NCBI RefSeq assembly: GCF_001875725.1
Contig: NZ_MLCQ01000019.1
Span: 124,001 to 188,000, forward strand
DNA length: 64,000 nt
DNA from: Corynebacterium sp. NML140438
GTDB lineage: Bacteria > Actinomycetota > Actinomycetes > Mycobacteriales > Mycobacteriaceae
Direction of reading: 5' to 3'
Below, piece by piece: positions 17,633-27,272 of the stretch (its first letter is position 1; every line of letters starts with the position of its first letter). Made by a program: the position numbers and the translations under genes. The notes below the pieces were generated by a model that saw nothing but the letters and a program-made list of their open reading frames with translations, had not been told where the DNA came from and did not search any database.

Positions 17633-19880
17633 CCCAGGCACCGAAGCCGTCGCCTTCGACCCCTTCGCCGACGACGACGATGACGACCTCTTCGAATACG
17701 ACGACTCCATGTCCGCCCTCCTCGACGACCTCGAGGCGCTGAGGAAGGAGAAGCAGCAGGAGGATACCTCGCAACGCTCGCGACGCCGCGCCCTCGACCG
17801 TTTCCGCGAGCTGCGCGGCACGAAGCGCGAAACCCGCACCGTCGCCGACGGCATGGTCGAACTGCCCTGGGTCCACCCCACCAACCCCACCGACGCCCTT
17901 CGGGACCCCTCCACCTTCGAGGGCGTGCCCGCCCCCGCCCTCAAGCCCGGCGACATGGTCGCCGAGCAGTACGAAGTCCTCGGCACCATCGCACACGGCG
18001 GCATGGGCTGGATTTACCTCGCCACCGACCACTTCGTCTCCGGACGCCATGTCGTGCTCAAGGGGCTACACTCGGCCCGCAACAAGGACGAGGAGGCCGC
18101 CGCCGTCGCCGAGCGCGAGTTCCTCGCCGACATCACCCACCCCGGCATCGTCAAGATTTTCAACTTCATCGACGACCCGCGCGTGCCCGGCGGGTTCATC
18201 GTCATGGAGTACGTTGGTGGGCCGTCGATAAGCAGGTGTGAGGTTGACATCGCGATCGCCTACATCCTCGAAGTGCTGCCAGCCCTCGACTACCTGCACT
18301 CGCGCGGCGTCGTCTACAACGACCTGAAGCCCGACAACATCATCGTCACCGAAGACCAGGTCAAACTCATCGACCTCGGCGCGGTCTCAGGCATCGGCTC
18401 CTACGGCTTCATCTACGGCACCAAAGGCTACCAAGCCCCCGAAGTATCTACCGACGGCCCCTCCGTCCAATCCGACATCTACACCATCGGCCGCACCCTC
18501 GCCGCCCTCATCATCAACCTCCCCCATGACGCCGACATCCCCACCCCCACCACCGAACCCCTCTTCCGCCGCTACATCTCCCTCTACCGCCTCATCGCCC
18601 GCTGCTGCGCCCCCAACCGCGACGACCGCTTCGACTCCATCCCCCAACTCGAAGCCCAACTCCTCGGCGTCCTGCGCGAAATACTCGCCATCCGCGACGG
18701 CCGCACCTTCCCCGCCCAACACTCACTCTTCTCCCCGCAACGACGCACCTTCGGCACCAAACACGTCGTCTTCCGCACCGACCAACTCATCGACGGCATC
18801 ACCCGCACCGTCACCATCACACCCCAAGAAGTCAACATCGCCCTCCCCGTCCCACTTGTCGACGCCACCGACCCCGGCGCCGCCACCCTCCAAAGCACCA
18901 CCTACTCCGAACCCTCCGAAACCCTCGCCGCGCTGCGCCAAGCCCTCGCCGAAGACCGCCACCCCGACTCCATCGAAATCCCCTTCGCCGTCGCCCGCAC
19001 CCTCCTCGACCTCGGCTTCACCACCCAGGCGGGCACCTGGCTCAACTCCCTTGACGAGCGACTGCGGAAGAACTGGCGCTACCACTGGTACACCGCCATC
19101 ACCAACCTCCTGACCAGCAATTTCACCGACGCCCAAGTCGCCTTCTCCCGCGTCCTGCAAATCCTGCCCGGCGAATCCGCCTCCAAACTCGCACTCGCCG
19201 CCGTCGCCGAACTCCTTCTCCAATCCGCCGACCTCCACGACACCGCGCTATTGGAACCCAGCGTGGCCCGCGGCGCCGCCGGCATGGACCGCCACCTCGA
19301 TGAACTCCCCAACTCCGTCTTCGAGCACCTCGTTGACGGCGGGCTGCTCGCCGCCGACTGGTCCATGGTCACCACCAACCCCGCCATGCTCCGCTTCCAC
19401 GCCATCCGCCTCTACGCCCTCGTCTGGAGCACCAACCCCACCACTGTTTCCTCCGCCTTCGGCCTGGCCCGCCAACTCATGCACGAAAACCAACCGGAAC
19501 TTGCCGCCGCCGCCCTGGACCGCGTCCCCGTCGCCTCTCGACACAACCGGCTCGCCCAACTCACATCCATCCTCAGCCTCGTCACCGACCCCACCGAAGA
19601 CCGCATCCGCAACGCTGCCCTGCGCCTCCAGCGCATCCCCAACACCGAACCCCGCTACCTCCAAATCAAAGTCTTCATCCTCCGCGCCGCCCTCACCTAC
19701 ACCCTCGACGGCCACCAACCCGACCCCTCCCCCATCCTCGACACGAAGTTCACCGCCCACGAACTCCAAAACGAACTCGCCAGGACCCTGCGCGCTCTGG
19801 CTAGGGTGGCGCCCTACCTCCAACACCGCTTTGACTTGGTCGACATGGCCAACAAGATCCGCCCCGTGACGTGGTTCTAG
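17619..19880 (+). CDS. pknG: Serine/threonine-protein kinase PknG
   Basis: 753 residues. An acidic N-terminal tail (DPFADDDDDDLFEYDD) contains no CxxC pairs, so the rubredoxin-like module of the mycobacterial enzyme is absent, as in other corynebacteria. The kinase domain runs from about 110: the glycine-rich loop is IAHGGMGWIYLA, the ATP-binding Lys is K148 in VVLKGL, the catalytic loop is YNDLKPDN with Asp at 235, and the metal-binding segment is LIDLGAV. The C-terminal half is helical and fits the TPR domain. PknG phosphorylates OdhI and so controls 2-oxoglutarate dehydrogenase. It overlaps glnH by 14 bp and ends the operon. Confidence 0.95.
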   Translation: MSTNDPGTEAVAFDPFADDDDDDLFEYDDSMSALLDDLEALRKEKQQEDTSQRSRRRALDRFRELRGTKRETRTVADGMVELPWVHPTNPTDALRDPSTFEGVPAPALKPGDMVAEQYEVLGTIAHGGMGWIYLATDHFVSGRHVVLKGLHSARNKDEEAAAVAEREFLADITHPGIVKIFNFIDDPRVPGGFIVMEYVGGPSISRCEVDIAIAYILEVLPALDYLHSRGVVYNDLKPDNIIVTEDQVKLIDLGAVSGIGSYGFIYGTKGYQAPEVSTDGPSVQSDIYTIGRTLAALIINLPHDADIPTPTTEPLFRRYISLYRLIARCCAPNRDDRFDSIPQLEAQLLGVLREILAIRDGRTFPAQHSLFSPQRRTFGTKHVVFRTDQLIDGITRTVTITPQEVNIALPVPLVDATDPGAATLQSTTYSEPSETLAALRQALAEDRHPDSIEIPFAVARTLLDLGFTTQAGTWLNSLDERLRKNWRYHWYTAITNLLTSNFTDAQVAFSRVLQILPGESASKLALAAVAELLLQSADLHDTALLEPSVARGAAGMDRHLDELPNSVFEHLVDGGLLAADWSMVTTNPAMLRFHAIRLYALVWSTNPTTVSSAFGLARQLMHENQPELAAAALDRVPVASRHNRLAQLTSILSLVTDPTEDRIRNAALRLQRIPNTEPRYLQIKVFILRAALTYTLDGHQPDPSPILDTKFTAHELQNELARTLRALARVAPYLQHRFDLVDMANKIRPVTWF

Positions 19881-19953
19881 GTTTACCTCGAGGAACGCGC
19901 ACCAGATTCCAGGGTTTCGGCGGGCGGGTTTTGCATTCCTCTAGGTCGCCGGG

Positions 19954-19986
19954 CTTGAGTGGCGAAATGTGGTGCGCTCACTCAAG
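19954..19986 (+). terminator. Possible terminator hairpin after pknG
   Basis: The arms CTTGAGTG and CACTCAAG are perfectly complementary with a 17-base loop, 73 bp after the pknG stop. There is no clear T-run, and a copy of the palindromic element follows 6 bp later, which may also contribute. Confidence 0.45.
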
Positions 19987-19991
19987 GCGCC

Positions 19992-20082
19992 AGTGACAAA
20001 AGACGCACCCCTATTCCTATAGCCCTTTTACGAACTGCGCTTTTGAATGTCCAGCACTTTTAGCGTTGCGTCTTTTGTCACT
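19992..20082. repeat. Palindromic intergenic element, copy 5
   Basis: 91 bp, starting AGTGACAAAAGACGCA and ending TGCGTCTTTTGTCACT, with ATAGCCCTTTTACGAACTGC inside. It lies between the convergent pknG and metalloprotease B genes. Confidence 0.9.
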
Positions 20083-20104
20083 GCCCACTCCCGACCCACA
20101 AAGA

Positions 20105-20150
20105 AATTCCCCCAGGTCGCGGGCTGGGATCCCTAAGACCTGGGGGAATT
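20105..20150 (-). terminator. Terminator hairpin of the surface-protein/metalloprotease B operon
   Basis: A 14-bp stem with arms AATTCCCCCAGGTC and GACCTGGGGGAATT encloses an 18-base loop, 12 bp past the metalloprotease stop. On the minus strand it is followed by TCTTTG, a weak T-run. The arm shares the GACCTGGG motif with repeat family B. Confidence 0.7.
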
Positions 20151-20162
20151 GCAGGTAGGAGC

Positions 20163-22619
20163 TTAGAATCCTCCCATGCCAACTGCGGCAGCGCCCAGAA
20201 TACCGATCAAGGCGAGCAGGCCAACGACGATGCCGGCGATCGCGCCGCCGGACAGGCCGCCGGTTTCCCCACCCTTACCTGGGTTCTGCTGCTGGGCTGT
20301 CGAAGGAGCTGGGTGGGCGGTTGGGCGCCCCGACGGTTCGCTAGGGCGCGAGGTTGCCGGCGAAGGTGCGTCGTAGGTCCCGCTTGGCGCGGCGTTCAGT
20401 GAGGTCACTGGTGCTTGGCCGGCGCGGGTCGGGATGACGGCGTTGGCTTGGGTGGCTAGCGGCTTGGTTGGGCGTGGCCCGGCGCCGCCTTCCGCCTTGC
20501 CTACGGTCTGTTCTGCCCGGTTGAGCAGGTCGGAGTTCTTTTTGCGGAGCTCCTTGATGAGCTTCGCGGTGTCTTCGCCGTTGTAGTTGAGGACGGAGAA
20601 CTCGATGGTGTCGTCGGCGACGATGTCGTTGTCTTGGTTGAACACCCGGAAGGTGACCGGCATGGTGGAGCCTGTGTAGCCGGCGGTGTTGGTGATGGGG
20701 ACGGTGATCGGCAGTTTGGATTCGTCGCTGAGGGCGCCTTCGATGGTGTATTCCTGCTCGTATCGGCCTCCGGGGTAGGTGGCTTGGAGACGGAATTTGT
20801 GGATGTCGATGCCAAGGTTAGCGATCTCCATGCTGACCTTGGAGTCGGTCCGGTTGGCGATGATCATGTTGTCGGCGCCTTCTTCGGTGCGGACGCGCAG
20901 GCCGGCTTTGCCGTTGTTGAATTCGGCGGAGTAGACCTCGAGTTCGCGGACGGTTGGTTCGTCGTTGGCGTGTTCGTGCTCGTGGTCATGGTCGTGGCCG
21001 GGGGTGCCAGTGGTGCCGTGGGCGCGTCCGATTTGGCCGCCGATGAAGGCGAGGTTGGGCCAGTCGGGTTCGATGTCGTAGTCGCCGGTGTAGCACTGGA
21101 CGGTTTTGCAGGCTTCGGGCAGCTTGCCCTGCGGGCGAGAGCGCTCGTTGGAGTAGCGGAAGTCGGTGAACTGGTAGAGGTAGTTCATGACTGAGAGGTA
21201 GCCGGGGACGTAGTCGGAGATGGGTCGGCTGGTGTCGGCGAGTGGCCCGGAGTGGGTGAGGCCGAGGTTGTGACCGAATTCGTGCAGGATGGTGTTTCGC
21301 AGTTGGTCTTGCGAGGTCATCATGCGGTTCTTTGCGACGTAGAATGCGCCGTCCCCGATCAGTGCGTTGCCTGAGGAGAAGTTGCTTCGGGTTTGTTGGT
21401 CGCCGATGAGGCCGACGCGGAAGACGGTTTGACGGCCTTTGAGGAGGCGGTCGCGGTCTTCGAGCAGTTTGATACCGGGGACTTTGCCTTCGAAGTAGTA
21501 CGGCGTGAAGTCCTCAGTTGGGCCGCCTTGTGGGTTGGTGAGGCGCATTGGGTTGTAGTATTCGCCGGCGTCGATGTGCAGGTTGATGTTTTGTTCGGCG
21601 AAGGCGTCAACGAGGTCGTTGAGGGTTTGGCGGGATGGCCGGTACACGTTGGTGTTGGCTTCGGAGCAGTCGAGGAATTTGCGGAAATCTTCCTCGGTGG
21701 GCGCGTATTTGCGCTGTTCGGAGCACTTTTTGGTTTCCCATTCGGATTTCATCCAGTTGAGTTGGAGGAAGAGGTCGACCTTTTTGGGGTCGGCGCCCCA
21801 TTGGTTGAGTGGGAAGCTGTTGCCGTTTTCGTCGGTGAAGCCGTTTTCTTCCCATTCGTCGGGGAATCCGTCGCCGTCGGTGTCGATAGTGCCTTGGGCG
21901 ACGTCGAGGGTCATGGCGGTGGTGGCGCGTAGGGTGCCGTTGGCGGGTACTTCTTGTTCCCAGACGCCGGCGACGAAGTGGGCGTCGTCACTTGTGCCGC
22001 CGTTGATGGCGTCGTAGCGTTGGGGGCCTTTGCCGGTGCGGGTGGCGCCCATGAAGTCGATGTTGAGTTTGTAGCTGTTGCTGACGTCGACGTGGTAGCC
22101 GTCGCCGCGGGGGACGCCGGTGACTTGGAAGTCGCGGTCAATGATGCCGCTGGCCATTTCGACGCGCATGTTGGCGGCTTGGCCTGTGGTGTTGCGGAGT
22201 TGGACGGTGACTTGGATGGAGTCGTTGCCGACGAGGAAGGTGCGGGTCATTTCGACACCGGAGTTGGGGTCGGTGTGGCGCAGGACGACGCGGTCATGGT
22301 TGCCGACTGGACGTGCTTCGACGACTTCGGTGGCGTTGCCGACGTAGTTCATGGTTGACCCGTTGACGGCGCCGTCGATGTAGAAGGCGTTCTGCAGCAG
22401 GCGCGTGGTGCTTTCTGGGTGGTTGAAGTACATCCAGGACACGCGTGCTTTGTTGACGTCGACGCGGAGGTTGCCGCTGTCGGAGTCGCGGTTGACGCCG
22501 ATGGCGAAGCTGCCTTCGGTGATTGCGGCGTCTGCGTGGGGGGCCACGACGAGGCCCGCTGCGACGCTGACGCTTGCGAGTACCGCTGCGATGCGTAGTT
22601 TGTTATTGGTGCCGGTCAC
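20163..22619 (-). CDS. Secreted, membrane-tethered metzincin-type metalloprotease (paralogue B)
   Basis: 818 residues from a GTG with GAGAGGA upstream. A signal peptide ends near HADAAITEG and is followed by beta-rich sequence and a calcium-type loop DTDGDGFPDEWEE. The zinc motif HEFGHNLGLTH is at 446-456, with a Met-turn SVMNY whose Met is at 478. A His/Asp-rich stretch HDHDHEHEH follows, then a Ser/Pro/Thr stalk and a C-terminal hydrophobic helix (GAIAGIVVGLLALIGILGAA). The shared stretch NTNVYRPS, the MNWMKSEWETK segment and the identical length show it is a paralogue of 6061-8517. It begins 13 bp after the surface-protein gene, repeating the same two-gene arrangement. Confidence 0.85.
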   Translation of the reverse strand: MTGTNNKLRIAAVLASVSVAAGLVVAPHADAAITEGSFAIGVNRDSDSGNLRVDVNKARVSWMYFNHPESTTRLLQNAFYIDGAVNGSTMNYVGNATEVVEARPVGNHDRVVLRHTDPNSGVEMTRTFLVGNDSIQVTVQLRNTTGQAANMRVEMASGIIDRDFQVTGVPRGDGYHVDVSNSYKLNIDFMGATRTGKGPQRYDAINGGTSDDAHFVAGVWEQEVPANGTLRATTAMTLDVAQGTIDTDGDGFPDEWEENGFTDENGNSFPLNQWGADPKKVDLFLQLNWMKSEWETKKCSEQRKYAPTEEDFRKFLDCSEANTNVYRPSRQTLNDLVDAFAEQNINLHIDAGEYYNPMRLTNPQGGPTEDFTPYYFEGKVPGIKLLEDRDRLLKGRQTVFRVGLIGDQQTRSNFSSGNALIGDGAFYVAKNRMMTSQDQLRNTILHEFGHNLGLTHSGPLADTSRPISDYVPGYLSVMNYLYQFTDFRYSNERSRPQGKLPEACKTVQCYTGDYDIEPDWPNLAFIGGQIGRAHGTTGTPGHDHDHEHEHANDEPTVRELEVYSAEFNNGKAGLRVRTEEGADNMIIANRTDSKVSMEIANLGIDIHKFRLQATYPGGRYEQEYTIEGALSDESKLPITVPITNTAGYTGSTMPVTFRVFNQDNDIVADDTIEFSVLNYNGEDTAKLIKELRKKNSDLLNRAEQTVGKAEGGAGPRPTKPLATQANAVIPTRAGQAPVTSLNAAPSGTYDAPSPATSRPSEPSGRPTAHPAPSTAQQQNPGKGGETGGLSGGAIAGIVVGLLALIGILGAAAVGMGGF

Positions 22620-22632
22620 TGTCGTTATCCTC

Positions 22633-25600
22633 TCAGCGCTGCTGGTTGATTGGGAATGCTAGGAAGGTGCGGAAGAAGTCGCGGTGTTCGTACAGGGAGT
22701 AGCCTAGCCCGCCGAGGAAGGCGAGGAGGCCGAGCACGAATCCAGCAATTTTCGCCCCAGTCGGGATTTCACTACTTGTCGACGACCCCTTCGCCACATC
22801 CTGCGGCCTGTTTGCGACCTCGACTCGGAGGAGCCTGTCGGCTTGGGAGCCGTCCGCGAAGCTGACCACGACTGGCACTGGCACGAGGCCAGGTTTCGCG
22901 CCAGCGGGTGGCGTGATGGTGAGTGCGCCGGTGGCGGCGTCGATGTCGATCTTCCAGTCGGCGAGGCCTTTCGGCAGCTGGCCGAGGGCGAACGCGTTGT
23001 CGGCGGCGCCGGCTGGCTTCGGCACCACGTAGGTGGTGACCTTGCCTGGGTGCGCCTTGATGGTGTCGGTGAAGGCGGGGGTGGCCTCGGCAAGGGACGG
23101 TTTGCCGTCGCTGGTCAGCACCGAGATGCGCGCGTTCGCGATGGTCGTGGAGCCGTCCGGGAAGCTGATGCGGACCGGGACTTCGCGTACGCCAGGCACC
23201 GCGTTCGGGCGGGCGCCGACGGTAAGCGTGCCGGTGGTGGCGTCGATACGGGTGTCGAGCCCGCCGACTGGGTTGAGCAGCGAGTAGTGCGCGCCCTTCA
23301 GGGTTGGGGTGAGCGTGGTGGTTTCGCCTGCGCGAACTTGTGTCGGCTCGTATGCGTGGGAGACCGCGCCGCCCATTGATGTGACGGCTGTGGCCTGCGC
23401 TTCCACGATCTTTTGGGAGCCATCCGCGAAGCTGACCACGATTGGGATGATGACGCGGTCCCCTACCTGCGCGTTTGCGGGTGCCGCGACGGTGAGGTCG
23501 CCGGTGGTGGCGTCGATGGCGGCTTTCCAACCCTCTGCGGCGAAGTCGGCGGAGATGGCGTAGGTGGCGCCCTTCGGCGCGACCTTCGGTGCGTGCGTGA
23601 CGGCGTCCGCGCCGACGGGGACGCCGATTGGGGTCCAGGATGCTTCCTCGCGGTGGGCTTGCGAGTCGCGTGCGACGTTGAGCCGCACTACTTTCGAGCC
23701 GCCGTCGGGGAAGTTGATGCGCACGCCGAGGTCGTAGCTTTGGCCGGGCTTGGCGTCCTTCGGCAGGGAGACTTTGATCTGTCCGGTTTTCTCGTCGACG
23801 TCCACGCGCAGGCCTGCAACGCCGCCGAGGGCTGCCGCGCCTTCCGGTTCGAAGGTGACGCCGGCTTGGAGGTCGCCGGTGGGGGTGATGGTGACGGAAC
23901 CGTCCTCGCCGACGACGGCGTCCTCGAAGCCCAGGTTGGACGTGTATGCCTGCGGCTTCGCGTCACGCACGCCGAGTACGGCTACGACTGTTTTGTGGGA
24001 GCCGTCCGAGTAGCGCGCCACGACCTCGACGTTGAGCGGCTTCGCGTCCTGCGCTGGCGCGGTGGCGGTGATGGTGCCGGTGGTGGGGTCGATAAAGAGG
24101 TCCCAGCCCTGGTACTTCGAGGCCTTCGTCGCGATAGCAAACTCCGGATCGGAGGCCGGGTCGAAAGGCTCGGTGAGGTGCACCGTGATGGTTTCGCCTG
24201 CGAAGGCTTCGCGGCGTTCGTACTCGAACTTCTGCGTCTCGGCGAATTGTGGCGCGAGCACCTGGAAACGAGCGATGATGTCCTGCGTACTCTCGTCCGG
24301 GTAGGTGACGGTGACGGGTACTTCGATGGTGCTGCCTTCCTCCGCGGTCAGTTCCGGGGAGAGTGTGATTTGGCCCGTGTGGTGGTTCAGTTTCGCACCT
24401 TCGAACTGCGTGCTAAACGACGCCTCCTTCGGCAGCGGCTGGCGTTCAAAGACCATGCCGTTGTAGCCGAGGCGCGCGTACGGTGCCGGTGAGGTGGCGG
24501 TGCCGCCGGCGCGGACGTAGGTGTTCGCGTAGGAAGACTCGTAGCGCTCGGCGTCTTTGGCGGCAGCGGCGACCTCGACAGTGATGGTGTCTTGCTCACC
24601 CTGTTCGGAGCGCACCTTGACGGTGTAGGTGCCCGGCTCCACGTCGCGCGAAGGCGCCACGTAGATGGAGCCGTTGGCGAAGACGGTGACCCAGTCGGGG
24701 TTGCCCGGCTCCGCGACCACGCGGACGCCTTGGGCGGCGCGGGTTGGGGTGGCGCCGGTTTCTTCACCGGCGCGGATTTTGATGGGGGCCCACTCGAATT
24801 GGTCTGGGGTGGCGGGTCCTGCTGGGTCGGATGGGTTGGGCGTGCCGCCCGGGTTGTTCGGCTCGGGGGCGTTCTCGTCCACGGTGAGCGTGAAGGAGCT
24901 TCGCTTGCGCTTGCCGTCCTCCGCGATCGTATTCACGACCACCTCGGAGGTGCCTTCCTTCGTCGGGGTGCCAACGATTGCGCGCTGCTCACCGTCGTAT
25001 TCCAGGCCGTTCGGCAAGCCTTCAACTTCCACGGAGGAAGCGCCCTCGACGTCGAGTGGGATGTTGACGTCGCTGCCGGGGCGCACGGCCGGGACCTCGG
25101 AAGGGGCGATGTTGGATTCTTCGGGTTCGCCGAGTCCTTCGGTGTCGGCGACGGTGATGGTGAAGGTCTCCTGGAGGATCTCGCCGGCGCCGGTGACGCG
25201 CACGGTCACGTCGAAGGTGCCGGTCTCCGTGGGGCGACCGTTGATAAAGAAGTAGGAACCGATGCCGCGGCGGGTTTGCTCGGAGGCCCCCAGGCCTGCT
25301 GGCAGGCCCTTTACCTCAAGCACCGCGTCGTCTGGCACATTCCACGCCATGACGCGACGTGGCAGGATCAGGTGGTCCTTCCAGTACTTTTGGTCCTTGA
25401 TCGGTTCGAGCGTTGGGCCGTCAGCGAGGGTGACGTTGGCTTCGACGTTTTTGGTGGAGTTGTCGGCGAAGGTGATGGTCACCGGCACCTTGAACGTGGT
25501 GGTTTCGATGTTCTCGTCGGCGGTGGCGTTGAGCGTGCCATCTTCGGAAAACGTGAGGTGCCAACCGGTGGGCGTCGAAAAGCCCTCCGAGAGTTCCCAC

Positions 25601-25896
25601 TTCACGGGGGTGCCGATTTTGTTCCAGACGGCGGTCCAAAAGTTGCGCTTCAGCTCAGGCCTCGACGTGGCGGTCTCACCGGGCGCGACGACGAGGTCCG
25701 GGAACGTGACGTCCGTACGGCTCGCCTCGGTGCGTGGCGTTTTCCATGACGTGGACTCGGCAGAGGCCTCCTGCGCCGTGGCGGTGCCCGCCACTGCCGG
25801 AACGCCACTAATTACTAACGATGCCCCAAGCGCGCAGGCCGCCACCGACACCCCACTACGCCGATTCGCCCCTTTGCGACCGCTCATGTTTCCCAT
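22633..25896 (-). CDS. YPDG-repeat cell-surface protein (partner of metalloprotease B)
   Basis: 1087 residues from the ATG 6 bp after AAGGA; another ATG lies one codon upstream. A signal peptide (VAACALGASLVISGVPAVAG) ends near ATAQEAS. A first beta domain (about 50-150) is followed by a region with two Ig-like putative-binding repeats (LPAGLG and LPNGLEYDGEQRAIVGTPT). A Pro/Asn linker near 355 precedes about seven YPDG-type domains of 85-100 aa (for example VTVTYPDESTQDI, RINFPDGGSKVV, VVSFADGSQKIV). The C-terminus has a transmembrane helix (KIAGFVLGLLAFLGGLGY) and a short tail. No calcium loop like that of its counterpart at 8521 was found. The downstream partner is metalloprotease B. A role in adhesion or protease scaffolding is inferred. 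Confidence 0.8.
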   Translation of the reverse strand: MGNMSGRKGANRRSGVSVAACALGASLVISGVPAVAGTATAQEASAESTSWKTPRTEASRTDVTFPDLVVAPGETATSRPELKRNFWTAVWNKIGTPVKWELSEGFSTPTGWHLTFSEDGTLNATADENIETTTFKVPVTITFADNSTKNVEANVTLADGPTLEPIKDQKYWKDHLILPRRVMAWNVPDDAVLEVKGLPAGLGASEQTRRGIGSYFFINGRPTETGTFDVTVRVTGAGEILQETFTITVADTEGLGEPEESNIAPSEVPAVRPGSDVNIPLDVEGASSVEVEGLPNGLEYDGEQRAIVGTPTKEGTSEVVVNTIAEDGKRKRSSFTLTVDENAPEPNNPGGTPNPSDPAGPATPDQFEWAPIKIRAGEETGATPTRAAQGVRVVAEPGNPDWVTVFANGSIYVAPSRDVEPGTYTVKVRSEQGEQDTITVEVAAAAKDAERYESSYANTYVRAGGTATSPAPYARLGYNGMVFERQPLPKEASFSTQFEGAKLNHHTGQITLSPELTAEEGSTIEVPVTVTYPDESTQDIIARFQVLAPQFAETQKFEYERREAFAGETITVHLTEPFDPASDPEFAIATKASKYQGWDLFIDPTTGTITATAPAQDAKPLNVEVVARYSDGSHKTVVAVLGVRDAKPQAYTSNLGFEDAVVGEDGSVTITPTGDLQAGVTFEPEGAAALGGVAGLRVDVDEKTGQIKVSLPKDAKPGQSYDLGVRINFPDGGSKVVRLNVARDSQAHREEASWTPIGVPVGADAVTHAPKVAPKGATYAISADFAAEGWKAAIDATTGDLTVAAPANAQVGDRVIIPIVVSFADGSQKIVEAQATAVTSMGGAVSHAYEPTQVRAGETTTLTPTLKGAHYSLLNPVGGLDTRIDATTGTLTVGARPNAVPGVREVPVRISFPDGSTTIANARISVLTSDGKPSLAEATPAFTDTIKAHPGKVTTYVVPKPAGAADNAFALGQLPKGLADWKIDIDAATGALTITPPAGAKPGLVPVPVVVSFADGSQADRLLRVEVANRPQDVAKGSSTSSEIPTGAKIAGFVLGLLAFLGGLGYSLYEHRDFFRTFLAFPINQQR

Positions 25897-26069
25897 CATC
25901 GTTCCTTCTTAAACCTGTCCGTACATTACTAAACGCTACTCAGTGTACTCACTGTGCAGACATTTGCTTTTACGGCTGTTGACATGCCGTTCTAAAGTCT
26001 AACGAATAGAGGCTGCACAATAAAGGTGTTGAACAATGACGGGGCGCAGCTCACAGCACCGCCAATAGG

Positions 26070-27272
26070 CTAGGCCCGACGTGCCAGCGCCGCCGCCTTT
26101 TGCGCGATGGCGAGCTCCTCGTTCGTGGGCACGACGAGGACTTTCACCTTGGAGTCGTCGGCGGAGATGATCCGGGGGCCGTCGTTGGGCAGGGAGTTGC
26201 GCTCGGGGTCGATCTTCACTCCGAATTCCTCCATATTGTCCAGGGCGTCCGCGCGCACGTACTTGTCGTTTTCGCCGACGCCCGCGGTGAACGTGATCGC
26301 GTCCACCCTGCCCAGCGCCACCATGTAGCTTCCGATGAAGCTGCGCAGCCGGTTGATGTAGACGTTGTAGGCGAGCCAGGCGTCGCCGTCCTCGTTTTCG
26401 ATCATGGCGCGCAGCTCGCGGAAGTCGTTCACGCCGGCCAGCCCCTTGACGCCGGAGCGCTTGTTCAGCAGCTCGTCGATCTCGTCGATGCTCATGCCAG
26501 CGTGACGCGCCAGGTGGAAGATGACACCCGGATCGACATCCCCCGAGCGCGTCCCCATCACCAGCCCGGCGAGCGGGGTCAACCCCATCGACGTATCAAT
26601 CGCGTGCCCGTTCGCCACCGCCGAGCACGACGCACCGTTGCCCAAGTGCAGCACGATCTGGCGAGTGTGGTTCGGGTCCGTCCCAATCAACGCCGGTACC
26701 TGGCTGGAGACGAACTCGTGGGAGGTGCCGTGGAAGCCGTAGCGGCGGATCTGGTTCTGACTGGCCACCTCGGCGTTGATGGCGTACAGCGCCGCGGCCG
26801 GCGGCAGGGAGTGGAAGAAGCCCGTGTCGAACACCGCGACGTGCGGGATGTCCGGCAGCAGCTCCCGGGCCACCTCGATGCCGTCAATGTTCGCCGGGTT
26901 GTGCAGCGGCGCGAGCGGCACTTGCGCCCGTATCATGTCCACAACCGGGTCCACGATGATTTCGGGCCCACTGAACACCATGCCGCCGTGGACCACGCGA
27001 TGCCCCACCGCCACCACGTCGAGCTCCTTCGGACTCACGCCGCGTAGCGCCAGGCGCTCGAACGCCTCCTCAAGCCCGGCCTTGTGCGAAGGGATGGATT
27101 TTTGCAGCACCCAGCGGTCCTCGCCGTGTGTGATGGTGATGCGGCCTTGGGGTTCCCCGATCTGCTCCACAAGCCCGGCAACAAACGGCGCGTCGGAAGC
27201 GTCCGAATTCGGGTCGACGATCTGGAACTTCACCGAGGAGGAACCGGAGTTAATCACCAGTACGTAGCTCAT
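26070..27272 (-). CDS. ackA: Acetate kinase
   Basis: 400 residues, the normal length. The enzyme interconverts acetyl phosphate plus ADP and acetate plus ATP in the cytoplasm. Family motifs are present: [13 protein letters not shown] at the start, [18 protein letters not shown], the phosphate loop [11 protein letters not shown], and [20 protein letters not shown]. The ATG directly abuts the pta stop codon, so the two genes form the pta-ackA operon for acetate activation and overflow metabolism. Confidence 0.97.
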   Translation of the reverse strand: MSYVLVINSGSSSVKFQIVDPNSDASDAPFVAGLVEQIGEPQGRITITHGEDRWVLQKSIPSHKAGLEEAFERLALRGVSPKELDVVAVGHRVVHGGMVFSGPEIIVDPVVDMIRAQVPLAPLHNPANIDGIEVARELLPDIPHVAVFDTGFFHSLPPAAALYAINAEVASQNQIRRYGFHGTSHEFVSSQVPALIGTDPNHTRQIVLHLGNGASCSAVANGHAIDTSMGLTPLAGLVMGTRSGDVDPGVIFHLARHAGMSIDEIDELLNKRSGVKGLAGVNDFRELRAMIENEDGDAWLAYNVYINRLRSFIGSYMVALGRVDAITFTAGVGENDKYVRADALDNMEEFGVKIDPERNSLPNDGPRIISADDSKVKVLVVPTNEELAIAQKAAALARRA

